A stretch of 6,834 nt of DNA. Origin: Firmicutes bacterium UBA3910. Its GTDB lineage: Bacteria > Bacillota > Limnochordia > Darwinibacteriales > Darwinibacteriaceae. Position numbers and translations under genes: made by a program. The stretch lies in contig DGFC01000014.1 of the NCBI GenBank assembly GCA_002391465.1, forward strand, positions 1 through 6,834, written 5' to 3'. The notes beneath the pieces are model-generated. The model was given only the letters and a program-made list of their open reading frames with translations, ran no database searches and was not told where the DNA came from. This document shows, piece after piece, positions 1-5,683 of the stretch (position 1 is the stretch's first letter; each line of letters begins with the position of its first letter).

Positions 1-2
1 CA

Positions 3-950
3 ATTGCCCTGCCTTTCATCTTGATGCAGATGCGCTGGCGTATGCTGATGCCAGGTAGAAATCTCTGGGAGGGTTTGGGCAACCTTATCGGCAAATGGCC
101 TGCCCGTTTTGTAGTTTTGTATTACAGTTTTTATGCCTGGCGCCTGGCCAGTTTAGTGGTCACCGATTTGACCAGGTTCATTGCGGCAGTCTCACTGGAA
201 AGCACGCCCACATCGCTCATGGGCTTGATGCTGGCGCTGCTCGCCCTATGGGGTGTGAAGGCCGGCGTAGAAGCACTGGGCCGTTGGAGTATCGTTACGG
301 TAAGATTCATCATCCCCCTCAGTCTTCTCATGTTCCTTCTCATCTTGACCGAAGTCAATCTGCGGCATTTCCTTCCCGTGCTTTACCACGGTTTTCTGCC
401 TGTTGTAATGGGCGCTTTGGAACTGCTCGATTTTCCCTTCCTCACCACAGGCTTGGTTTTTTGGGTGTTTGACTCCTTCGAAGAAAAGGAATCACCCAAA
501 CGGATCTTTTTACCCGGCTTTCTCATTGCCGCGGTGATGCTCCTTTTCATTTCTTCCTCCGTCCTGGCGGTGATTGGAGCGCACAAATATTCAGCTTCCT
601 ACTTTCCCACCTTTGTAGCTATTTCCCGCATTGACATAGCCCGTTTCCTAAGCCGTTTAGAAACAAGTGTAGGCATCTTATTTGTGGTGGGCAGCTTCCT
701 GAAACTCAGCGTATGCCTCTTGGTGGCCAGCAAAGGGCTGGCCTGGGGTCTAGGTTTTACCGATTACAGGTTCTTAGTTACACCCTTAGCGCTGGGCACC
801 GTTGCGGGCTCCCAATGGTTCACTAAAGACCTGATGGAAATTTATTTTACGGCCACAAAAATGCTCCATCCCTATGACTTGTCCATACAACTGGTCATTC
901 CCCTAATTTTGTGGGTCGTGGCGGAAGTGAAACACCGGGGACAGAGGTGA
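3..950 (+). CDS. Spore germination permease, GerAB/GerKB type (5'-truncated by window edge)
   Basis: This is a membrane subunit of a nutrient germinant receptor, of the amino acid-permease-like endospore germination family (GerAB/ArcD/ProY, PF03845). In known receptors the B subunit sits in the spore inner membrane and helps bind the germinant. The frame is open to the left edge, so the N-terminus is missing. About 315 residues are visible against roughly 360 usually, so about 50 are lost. Counting from the TTG at 21, hydrophobic segments lie near residues 30-47, 65-86, 96-112, 125-150, 165-186, 217-245, 249-265 and 288-301. Family-like stretches are the PGRN loop (residues 11-14), the LPVLYHGFLPVVMGALE region (118-134), and the R-L-E-T segment (212-215) followed by a GSFLKLS helix. 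The in-frame TTG/ATG codons at 21-32 are internal and not the real start. The next gene converges on it, so it is the last gene of its operon. That fits an A-C-B order as in gerK, which is an inference. The germinant cannot be told. Confidence 0.9.
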   Translation: MALPFILMQMRWRMLMPGRNLWEGLGNLIGKWPARFVVLYYSFYAWRLASLVVTDLTRFIAAVSLESTPTSLMGLMLALLALWGVKAGVEALGRWSIVTVRFIIPLSLLMFLLILTEVNLRHFLPVLYHGFLPVVMGALELLDFPFLTTGLVFWVFDSFEEKESPKRIFLPGFLIAAVMLLFISSSVLAVIGAHKYSASYFPTFVAISRIDIARFLSRLETSVGILFVVGSFLKLSVCLLVASKGLAWGLGFTDYRFLVTPLALGTVAGSQWFTKDLMEIYFTATKMLHPYDLSIQLVIPLILWVVAEVKHRGQR

Positions 951-952
951 GC

Positions 953-2014
953 TTAGGGATTATCAATTGCCTCACAGACCGCCTGATAAAAACGGGGCCG
1001 CAGCGGGAAAATGGCATCGTTGTGCCGGGTGGGATGGACTCGATTGGTGAGCAGAATAGCGTAGAAACCCCTCGAAAAGTCGATCCAGAGCGACGTGCCG
1101 GTAAAACCGGTGTGGCCGATTGACTTGGGAGAAAGGAGGGGGCCTCCGAAACAGTCATGGCCAGGGAGGACCCAACCTAGGGTGCGCGGCTGCTTGGGAT
1201 CTGGGCTGTAGTTGTTGTGAAGCAGTTTGACAGTACTGGGCTGCAGAATTTGCTTACCCTTGTAACTGCCTTCATCGAGCAGCATCTGGCAGAAGACGGC
1301 CAGTTCTACTGCTGTACCGAACAAGCCCGCATTGCCGCTCACACCGTCCAAGGCCCGCGCCCGCTCATCGTGAACTACACCCCGCAAAAAGGACTGATTC
1401 TTTTCATCCCATTCGGTACAAGCTGTCCTGTTTCTCTTTTCGGCAGGAGGATTGTAGCCCGTATCCTTGAACTTAAGTGGTAGGGCTACCAGTTCCTGAA
1501 AAAGCTTGTCCAGCCTTGTTCCCGTTATCTTCTCTAAAATAAGGGCGAGGGCAATAAATCCGGTGCAGGCGTAGAACACGCTGGTCCCAATGGGGCTGCG
1601 CAGGGGCCTGTCAAAAACTGCCTCCAGGGCGGTTTCTCTTTGGCCAAAACGAGGATGGTACTCCAGCCGGTAAGCAGAGGGCATGCCCGCGCTGTGGGTG
1701 AGCAACTGCTCAATTGTGATTGGCTGCTTATCCAAGGGAGCCCAGGGTAGGATCTCACCGATGGTGGTATCCAGTCGCAAGAGCCCCTGTTCTGCCAGCT
1801 GGAGGGTGACAGTGGTTGTACTGATCACTTTGGTGAGGGAGGCCAGATCGAAGATGGAATCGATTTGGGTCCCTGCTGCACCGTCAAGATAGCAGAGGCG
1901 GCCAAAGGCCTCAGCTGCCGCTATTTTCCCTTGATAACCTATGAAGGCAACTGCAGCAGAGGCGTGTTCGTCTGCAACGAATTGGGCTGTATATTTCAGG
2001 GCTTGACTAAACAT
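953..2014 (-). CDS. Serine hydrolase, class C beta-lactamase/esterase-like family
   Basis: This is a 353-residue protein of the beta-lactamase-related serine hydrolase family (PF00144), which includes esterases, D-aminopeptidases, penicillin-binding-protein relatives and muropeptide amidases. The nucleophile motif is S59-L-T-K62, with Lys62 as likely general base. The family block VHDERARALDGVSGNAGLF is at 214-232, and the third motif is H301-T-G in GHTGFTGTSLWID, followed by LLTNRVHPTR. This C-terminal signature resembles the Bacillus YbbE/AmiE branch, so a role in cell-wall fragment or ester hydrolysis is possible but unproven. The second motif reads Y148-A-C150 where Y-x-N or Y-x-D is usual. 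No signal peptide or membrane segment is visible, so it is predicted to be cytoplasmic, unusual for wall-directed relatives. I chose the ATG at 2014 because AAAGGA lies 8 bases upstream; an upstream TTG at 2044 would add 10 residues but has no good binding site. Its stop is 2 bp from that of the converging germination gene. Confidence 0.88.
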   Translation of the reverse strand: MFSQALKYTAQFVADEHASAAVAFIGYQGKIAAAEAFGRLCYLDGAAGTQIDSIFDLASLTKVISTTTVTLQLAEQGLLRLDTTIGEILPWAPLDKQPITIEQLLTHSAGMPSAYRLEYHPRFGQRETALEAVFDRPLRSPIGTSVFYACTGFIALALILEKITGTRLDKLFQELVALPLKFKDTGYNPPAEKRNRTACTEWDEKNQSFLRGVVHDERARALDGVSGNAGLFGTAVELAVFCQMLLDEGSYKGKQILQPSTVKLLHNNYSPDPKQPRTLGWVLPGHDCFGGPLLSPKSIGHTGFTGTSLWIDFSRGFYAILLTNRVHPTRHNDAIFPLRPRFYQAVCEAIDNP

Positions 2015-2021
2015 AGTGCCA

Positions 2022-2028
2022 TTCCTTT
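2022..2028 (-). promoter_or_regulatory. Ribosome binding site of the serine hydrolase gene
   Basis: On the minus strand this reads AAAGGAA, with its AAAGGA core 8 bases upstream of the ATG at 2014. It decides the start: it lies inside the longer frame that would begin with TTG at 2044, and nothing comparable precedes that TTG. Confidence 0.7.
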
Positions 2029-2034
2029 CCAAGT

Positions 2035-2067
2035 GTATTACCAAGGTGGGCCCGTTTTTTCCAATGA
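2035..2067 (-). promoter_or_regulatory. Weak candidate promoter for the serine hydrolase gene
   Basis: Reading the minus strand, TTGGAA (4 of 6 against TTGACA) is followed after 18 bases by TAATAC, itself preceded by TG one base upstream as in an extended -10. Transcription would start shortly before the ribosome binding site, leaving a short leader and excluding the TTG at 2044 as start codon. The -10 matches the consensus poorly, so this is only a candidate; the true promoter should in any case lie in the 74-bp divergent gap. Confidence 0.2.
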
Positions 2068-2088
2068 TAACATTATGGGGGCGATTAC

Positions 2089-3798
2089 ATGGACGCTAGA
2101 GAGCGATACCAGGCTTGGTTAGACCATCTGTTAATCGATAACGACACAAAGGCAGAGCTTAGGGCCTTGGACTCTGATCCAGCGGAAATTGAGGACCGCT
2201 TTTTCCGCACGTTGGAATTTGGTACAGGCGGTATGCGGGGCCAAATGGGGGCCGGTTCTAACCGCATGAACATATATACTGTTCGTTTGGCTGTTCAGGC
2301 TTTGGCCCATACCTTGAAAAAGACAGGCAGAACAGCAGGGGGAGTAGTGATCGCCTACGATTCTCGCCATAAATCTAGGGAGTTTGCTGAGGAGGCCGCC
2401 GCCGTTTTGGTGGGCAATTTAATTCCTGTGTATGTTTTCCCCGCCATTGCACCCACTCCTCTTTTATCCTATGCCGTAAGGTACTGCCAAGCCTCAGCAG
2501 GGATCGTCATTACCGCCAGCCACAATCCTCCCGCTTACAACGGTCTTAAGGTGTATAATGAACGGGGTAACCAGGTCTTGGCGGAGGAAGCGGATGTAAT
2601 CAGCTCCCACATGGCTGCCCTCAGCCTGGAAGATGTGTTCATTGACAAAAACCCAAAGGGCAGTGAGCTTTGGCGGGAGTGTGGAGAGGAACTTCTCGAT
2701 GCGTATTACGAGCGTCTTCTGGCAATTACGCCTGACGTGGAAGGCGGTCATGATCTAAGGATTCTCTATACACCGCTCCACGGCACAGGTGCCCGATTCG
2801 TCCCCGAAATTCTACGTAAGGCAAGTTTCCACGCAGTCTCTACCGTGACTGAACAGATGGTGCCCGACGGAGATTTTTCCACAGTCCGTTCCCCCAATCC
2901 GGAAGCGAGGGATGCATACGAACTAGCCTTTGCATATGCTGAGAAGGACCCGTTTGATTTGATCATCGCCACCGACCCCGATGCGGACCGCATGGGTGTG
3001 GCTGTTCTGGACGGAGACGATTGGGTGCTGCTGAACGGAAACCAAATCGGTGTACTGCTGCTGGATTTCATCTTGAGCCATCTCCCCGCAGATAAGCGGA
3101 ACAAAGGTGTGGTAGTAAAGACGATAGTCACGACGGAAATGGTGGACGCGGTGGCGGAACACTACGGCGTGGAAGTGCGCAGTACACTCACCGGCTTCAA
3201 GTATATTGGGGAGTTGATCGATCTGCTGCCTGAAGAGGGCAGGGTTTTCATTTTTGGTTTTGAGGAATCGTACGGCTACTTAGCGGGCGATGCGGTGCGG
3301 GACAAGGACGCGGTCCTGGCCAGCCTTTTAATTGCCAAGGCCGCCGCTTTTTACAAGCAACAAGGATTGACACTCCTCCAGCGTTTACAAGCGTTGTTCC
3401 AAACCCACGGTTACTACCTGCAAGGGAGCTGCGCTTACGAGTTTGCATCCAGTTTAGAAGCGGAGCGGGGGGCAAAACTCATTTCCCGTCTCCAGGAAAC
3501 ACCCATCCCGGTTATAGGTTCGGAACAGGTGGTCCGTATGCTGGACTATAGCACCGGGAAGTCCCTTGATCTAAAGACCGGTGAGGAGGGTCTGATTGAC
3601 CTTCCCCAGGAGCGGGTGCTGCAGTGGATCACCCAAGGAGGTAGTAAAGTGACGCTGCGTCCATCCGGTACCGAACCGAAAATGAAGCTCTACCTGGAGG
3701 TGCGGGCAGGAGATAAACGAGTGGGAGAGACAAGGCTTGCCGCCCTGCAGCAGGCTTTTGATCAAATTGTACGAGAAGCTTTGGCTACGGGGCTTTAA
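2089..3798 (+). CDS. pgcA: Phosphoglucomutase/phosphomannomutase, PgcA (YhxB) type
   Basis: A complete 569-residue alpha-D-phosphohexomutase, which interconverts hexose 6-phosphate and hexose 1-phosphate through a phosphoserine enzyme in the cytoplasm. All four family motifs are present in order: the phosphoserine loop T142-A-S-H-N-P147 with Ser144 as phosphoryl carrier; the Mg-binding loop D296-P-D-A-D-R301; the sugar-recognition loop G390-F-E-E-S-Y-G-Y397; and the phosphate-binding loop R524-P-S-G-T-E-P-K531. The N-terminal block containing EFGTGGMRG (43-51) is typical of the long, roughly 570-580 residue PgcA/Pgm2-like branch rather than the roughly 450-residue ManB/GlmM branch. In Bacillus subtilis PgcA supplies glucose 1-phosphate for UDP-glucose and so for glycolipid and teichoic-acid glucosylation; glucose is the likely substrate here, though mannose activity cannot be excluded. 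The ATG has GGGGG seven bases upstream. It diverges from the hydrolase gene. A 78-bp gap without an obvious terminator leads to the ChrA genes, so read-through is possible. Confidence 0.93.
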   Translation: MDARERYQAWLDHLLIDNDTKAELRALDSDPAEIEDRFFRTLEFGTGGMRGQMGAGSNRMNIYTVRLAVQALAHTLKKTGRTAGGVVIAYDSRHKSREFAEEAAAVLVGNLIPVYVFPAIAPTPLLSYAVRYCQASAGIVITASHNPPAYNGLKVYNERGNQVLAEEADVISSHMAALSLEDVFIDKNPKGSELWRECGEELLDAYYERLLAITPDVEGGHDLRILYTPLHGTGARFVPEILRKASFHAVSTVTEQMVPDGDFSTVRSPNPEARDAYELAFAYAEKDPFDLIIATDPDADRMGVAVLDGDDWVLLNGNQIGVLLLDFILSHLPADKRNKGVVVKTIVTTEMVDAVAEHYGVEVRSTLTGFKYIGELIDLLPEEGRVFIFGFEESYGYLAGDAVRDKDAVLASLLIAKAAAFYKQQGLTLLQRLQALFQTHGYYLQGSCAYEFASSLEAERGAKLISRLQETPIPVIGSEQVVRMLDYSTGKSLDLKTGEEGLIDLPQERVLQWITQGGSKVTLRPSGTEPKMKLYLEVRAGDKRVGETRLAALQQAFDQIVREALATGL

Positions 3799-3876
3799 CA
3801 TCCCACTAAGGATCCCAACCAGCGAGCAAGGATAGCATTCTTTGGTCGCAGGGGTGGGTGGAAGGAAGGGGGAATC

Positions 3877-4440
3877 TTGTTGTCATCCAAACTAAAGGAC
3901 TTTTGGCGGCTGTTTACAGCCTTTTTTCGGATAGGTGCCTTCACCTTTGGCGGGGGATTTGCTATGCTGCCCTTAATTGAGAAGGAAGTTGTGGATCGTA
4001 ATGGCTGGGCAGAGCGAGACGAGATCCTGGACATTTTCGCCTTAGCCCAATCGGTGCCCGGTGCTATTGGTGTGAATACGGCGGTTTTTGTTGGGGGGCG
4101 GCTGTATGGTATAGCGGGGGCCATCGTTGCCCTGGTTGGTGTAATTACTCCATCTTTCTTGATTATCTTAGTAATTGCCCATTTCTTTGCCCAGTTTAAG
4201 GATAATCCCTATGTGGCCAGTGCCTTTGCAGGCTTACGGGGAGCCATCATCGGTTTGATTGCCTGTGCTGCGGTGCGGGTAGCCCGCACTGCTATTTTTG
4301 ATCGCTTTGGTCTGGCTGTGGCTGTCACTGCCTTTTTCTTAAGTGTTAACGGCATTATTCCGGCAGTGTGGTTGATGGTCTTGGGCGGACTGGCCGGGTA
4401 TCTGTACTATACCAGAAAGAAACAGGAGAAGACTCTATGA
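3877..4440 (+). CDS. Chromate transporter family protein, short-chain ChrA, first subunit
   Basis: A 187-residue integral membrane protein of the CHR (ChrA, PF02417) family, in the short form holding a single CHR domain; long ChrA proteins have two such domains in one chain of about 400 residues. The N-terminal signature is clear: an amphipathic F-x-R-I-G stretch, F24-G-G-G-F-A-M30, then P32-L-I-E-K-E and GW at 43-44. The A57-QSVPGAIGVNTAVFVG73 block follows, then hydrophobic segments near 76-105, 115-135, 143-160 and 162-178, and a basic tail. Members export chromate or related oxyanions; short-chain members are usually encoded as adjacent pairs and work together, known for example from Bacillus subtilis. 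The true substrate cannot be read from sequence. The start is TTG at 3877 or the next TTG at 3880, both served by the purine-rich run GAAGGAAGGGGG at 3861-3872; the second has the better spacing from GGGGG. It overlaps the next gene by ATGA. Confidence 0.88.
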   Translation: MLSSKLKDFWRLFTAFFRIGAFTFGGGFAMLPLIEKEVVDRNGWAERDEILDIFALAQSVPGAIGVNTAVFVGGRLYGIAGAIVALVGVITPSFLIILVIAHFFAQFKDNPYVASAFAGLRGAIIGLIACAAVRVARTAIFDRFGLAVAVTAFFLSVNGIIPAVWLMVLGGLAGYLYYTRKKQEKTL

Positions 4441-4973
4441 TCCTCTTGCAGTTATTCTATTCCTTTTTCAAAATCGGGTTGTTTACCATCGGCGGCGGTT
4501 ACGCCATGCTCGCCATTATTCAGCAGGAGATTGTTCGCTACGGCTGGCTCACTAGGGCTGAGTTTGTGGATATAGTGAGCATCGCTGAAATGACGCCTGG
4601 ACCCATTGCGGTCAATGCTGCCACCTTTGTGGGTTACCGCTCTGCGGGGCTGGCAGGAGCGCTTGCAGCCACAACGGCTGTCGTTTTGCCCTCTCTCATC
4701 AGCGTAATGGTTGTGGCCAAGGCGTGGGAGCGGTACAAATCATCCCAGGCCGTGCAGGGCATGTTTGGAGGCATTAGGCCTGTGGTAGTGGGGTTAGTGG
4801 GGGCCGCAGCCGTGCTTGTGGCCACGACGAGCTTGGAAACCCTGACAGGCCTGGGCGTAAAGGTGGGTACCCTTCTCATTGCGGCTGGTTCCTTTGGAGC
4901 TGTTTACTATCTCAAATGGGATCCGATTAAGGTCTTGCTTGGGGCCGGTCTTTTGGGCCTACTCCTTTTCTAG
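4437..4973 (+). CDS. Chromate transporter family protein, short-chain ChrA, second subunit
   Basis: A 178-residue partner of the preceding protein, with one CHR domain: F11-K-I-G, G19-G-G-Y-A-M24, then I-I-Q-Q-E and GW at 36-37, followed by A50-EMTPGPIAVNAATFVG66. Hydrophobic segments lie near 69-95, 115-133, 141-158 and 165-178, and the chain ends in the membrane with no tail. It aligns with the first subunit across nearly its whole length, so the two are ancient duplicates. In characterised short-chain pairs the two halves have opposite membrane topology and are both needed for chromate resistance; the same is inferred here. The start at 4437 was chosen over an in-frame upstream GTG at 4368 because AGGAG sits at 4424-4428, the ATGA overlaps the previous stop, and the extra 23 residues do not resemble the family. 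It is the last gene of this unit. Confidence 0.88.
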   Translation: MILLQLFYSFFKIGLFTIGGGYAMLAIIQQEIVRYGWLTRAEFVDIVSIAEMTPGPIAVNAATFVGYRSAGLAGALAATTAVVLPSLISVMVVAKAWERYKSSQAVQGMFGGIRPVVVGLVGAAAVLVATTSLETLTGLGVKVGTLLIAAGSFGAVYYLKWDPIKVLLGAGLLGLLLF

Positions 4974-4986
4974 CGCCTGAAAAATT

Positions 4987-5024
4987 TACCATATCTGCCT
5001 AGCCAGCGCAGGGCAGGTATGGTA
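4987..5024. promoter_or_regulatory. Inverted repeat, candidate TetR operator (possibly also a hairpin after the chr genes)
   Basis: The arms at 4987-4999 and 5012-5024 pair over 13 bp with a single T-G exception, around a 12-base centre. The repeat encloses the -35 to -10 spacer of the promoter described separately, and the right arm overlaps the -10. A dyad in that position directly upstream of a TetR gene is what autorepression by a dimeric TetR protein would need. It also lies 13 bases after the ChrA stop and could form an RNA hairpin, but the tract after it (ACTATTTTCG) is a poor uridine run for an intrinsic terminator. Confidence 0.6.
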
Positions 5025-5028
5025 TACT
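5000..5028 (+). promoter_or_regulatory. Predicted sigma-A-type promoter of the TetR / binding-protein operon
   Basis: The -10 is TATACT at 5023-5028 (5 of 6 against TATAAT), with TG one base upstream at 5020-5021 (extended -10). Seventeen bases before it lies TAGCCA at 5000-5005 (4 of 6 against TTGACA). Transcription would begin near 5035, giving a leader of about 45 bases to the ATG at 5081. The inverted repeat 4987-5024 covers it. Confidence 0.55.
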
Positions 5029-5066
5029 ATTTTCGTAGCATATGACTGGGTGGTCACATCGTTTGG

Positions 5067-5075
5067 AAAGGGTGA
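5067..5075 (+). promoter_or_regulatory. Ribosome binding site of the TetR gene
   Basis: AAAGGGTGA resembles the 16S rRNA tail complement and lies five bases before the ATG at 5081. It supports that codon over the in-frame ATG at 5042, which has no such site. Confidence 0.6.
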
Positions 5076-5080
5076 ACAAG

Positions 5081-5683
5081 ATGCCGAAGCAGACCTTCTT
5101 TAATCTAGAGCCCGAGCGGCGGGAGAAGATCATTGCCGCAGCTGTAGATGAATTTGCTCGCCACCCCTTCGAACAGGCATCTTTAACCCGCATCGTGGAA
5201 AATTGCGGTATTGCCAAGGGCAGTATGTATCAGTATTTTGCCGATAAACTTGATTTGTACCTGTATATTGTGGAGCTTGCCTATGAACGCAAGCGCGACT
5301 ATGTGGGGCGGGCGTTCGCCCTTCAGGCGGACATTTTCTCCGTTTTAGAGGAGTACTACCGCCAGTCGTTCCAGTTCTCCCGGGATTATCCCAGCTTGAA
5401 TCAGGTGACGAACAACTACTGGAACAGCCGAGCTCAAGTTCTCAGTGGTGCATTGGAAGAGGGACGCCTGAACCGGGCCGAGGAGTTCGGCCGTTTTCTG
5501 TCTGAAGCGATGGAGTCGGGTGAAGTGAACGCCGATCTGAATTCGGAGGCAGTATTCTTCACCTACCACGCCGTGGGTAGGACCCTTATCGACTACTTCG
5601 ACAAGGACATAGACGATGATTTTGTGAAGCAGGTCTTGGATGTACTGCGCTTTGGCCTGCAGCGGAGAGGAGAAGGAAAATGA
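5081..5683 (+). CDS. TetR/AcrR family transcriptional regulator
   Basis: A 200-residue one-component regulator, a normal TetR length. The N-terminal DNA-binding domain (PF00440) covers about residues 12-62: helix 1 is E12-RREKIIAAAVDEFA26, and the helix-turn-helix is S34-LTRIVENCGIAKGSMYQYF53, followed by the usual D55-K-L-D-L-Y segment. The remainder (about 65-195) is predicted helical and divergent, as expected of a ligand-binding and dimerisation domain; its ligand cannot be named. The gene has its own promoter, with an inverted repeat over it, so autorepression is likely. Its stop overlaps the start of a solute-binding-protein gene by ATGA, so the two are co-translated and the regulator probably responds to something connected with that transporter. 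Many TetR genes instead control efflux pumps, and the pump could lie further right. I used the ATG at 5081 rather than that at 5042 because of the ribosome binding site and because homology begins at about this point. Confidence 0.9.
   Translation: MPKQTFFNLEPERREKIIAAAVDEFARHPFEQASLTRIVENCGIAKGSMYQYFADKLDLYLYIVELAYERKRDYVGRAFALQADIFSVLEEYYRQSFQFSRDYPSLNQVTNNYWNSRAQVLSGALEEGRLNRAEEFGRFLSEAMESGEVNADLNSEAVFFTYHAVGRTLIDYFDKDIDDDFVKQVLDVLRFGLQRRGEGK

Noticed and set aside
1217..1483. 88-codon open frame on the plus strand within the hydrolase gene
   Set aside because: It is antisense to conserved coding sequence of the hydrolase and its translation resembles no known domain.
2015..2044. TTG start adding 10 residues to the serine hydrolase
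   Set aside because: The strong AAAGGA site lies inside this extension and serves the ATG at 2014 instead.
2029..2065. Repeated CCAA words (near 2029, 2041 and 2061) in the divergent gap
   Set aside because: Short and irregularly spaced; not distinguishable from chance.
2065..2073. Possible extended -10 (TG-A-TAACAT) for pgcA
   Set aside because: No -35 hexamer at a workable distance, and transcription would begin almost at the start codon, leaving no room for the ribosome binding site.
1865..2122. 85-codon open frame on the plus strand across the divergent gap
   Set aside because: It overlaps the hydrolase start, the intergenic region and the pgcA start; no convincing ribosome binding site and no recognisable protein features.
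2766..3131. 121-codon minus-strand frame inside pgcA
   Set aside because: It is a low-complexity, serine-rich translation antisense to the conserved metal-binding region of pgcA, typical of a mirror frame.
3799..3876. Terminator or riboswitch between pgcA and the ChrA genes
   Set aside because: I could not find a stable hairpin with a T-run or any known riboswitch pattern in these 78 bases; only a purine-rich ribosome binding region at the end.
4368..4436. Upstream GTG start for the second ChrA gene
   Set aside because: It would add 23 residues unlike the family and overlap the first gene by about 70 bases; the ATG at 4437 has AGGAG at the right distance and forms an ATGA overlap.
3877..4973. 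Single long chrA broken by a frameshift
   Set aside because: The second half has its own AGGAG and ATG, the first ends in a natural basic tail, and such split pairs are an established form of the family.
5042..5080. Upstream ATG start for the TetR gene
   Set aside because: No ribosome binding site precedes it, it lies within about 10 bases of the predicted transcription start, and TetR homology begins at about the ATG at 5081.
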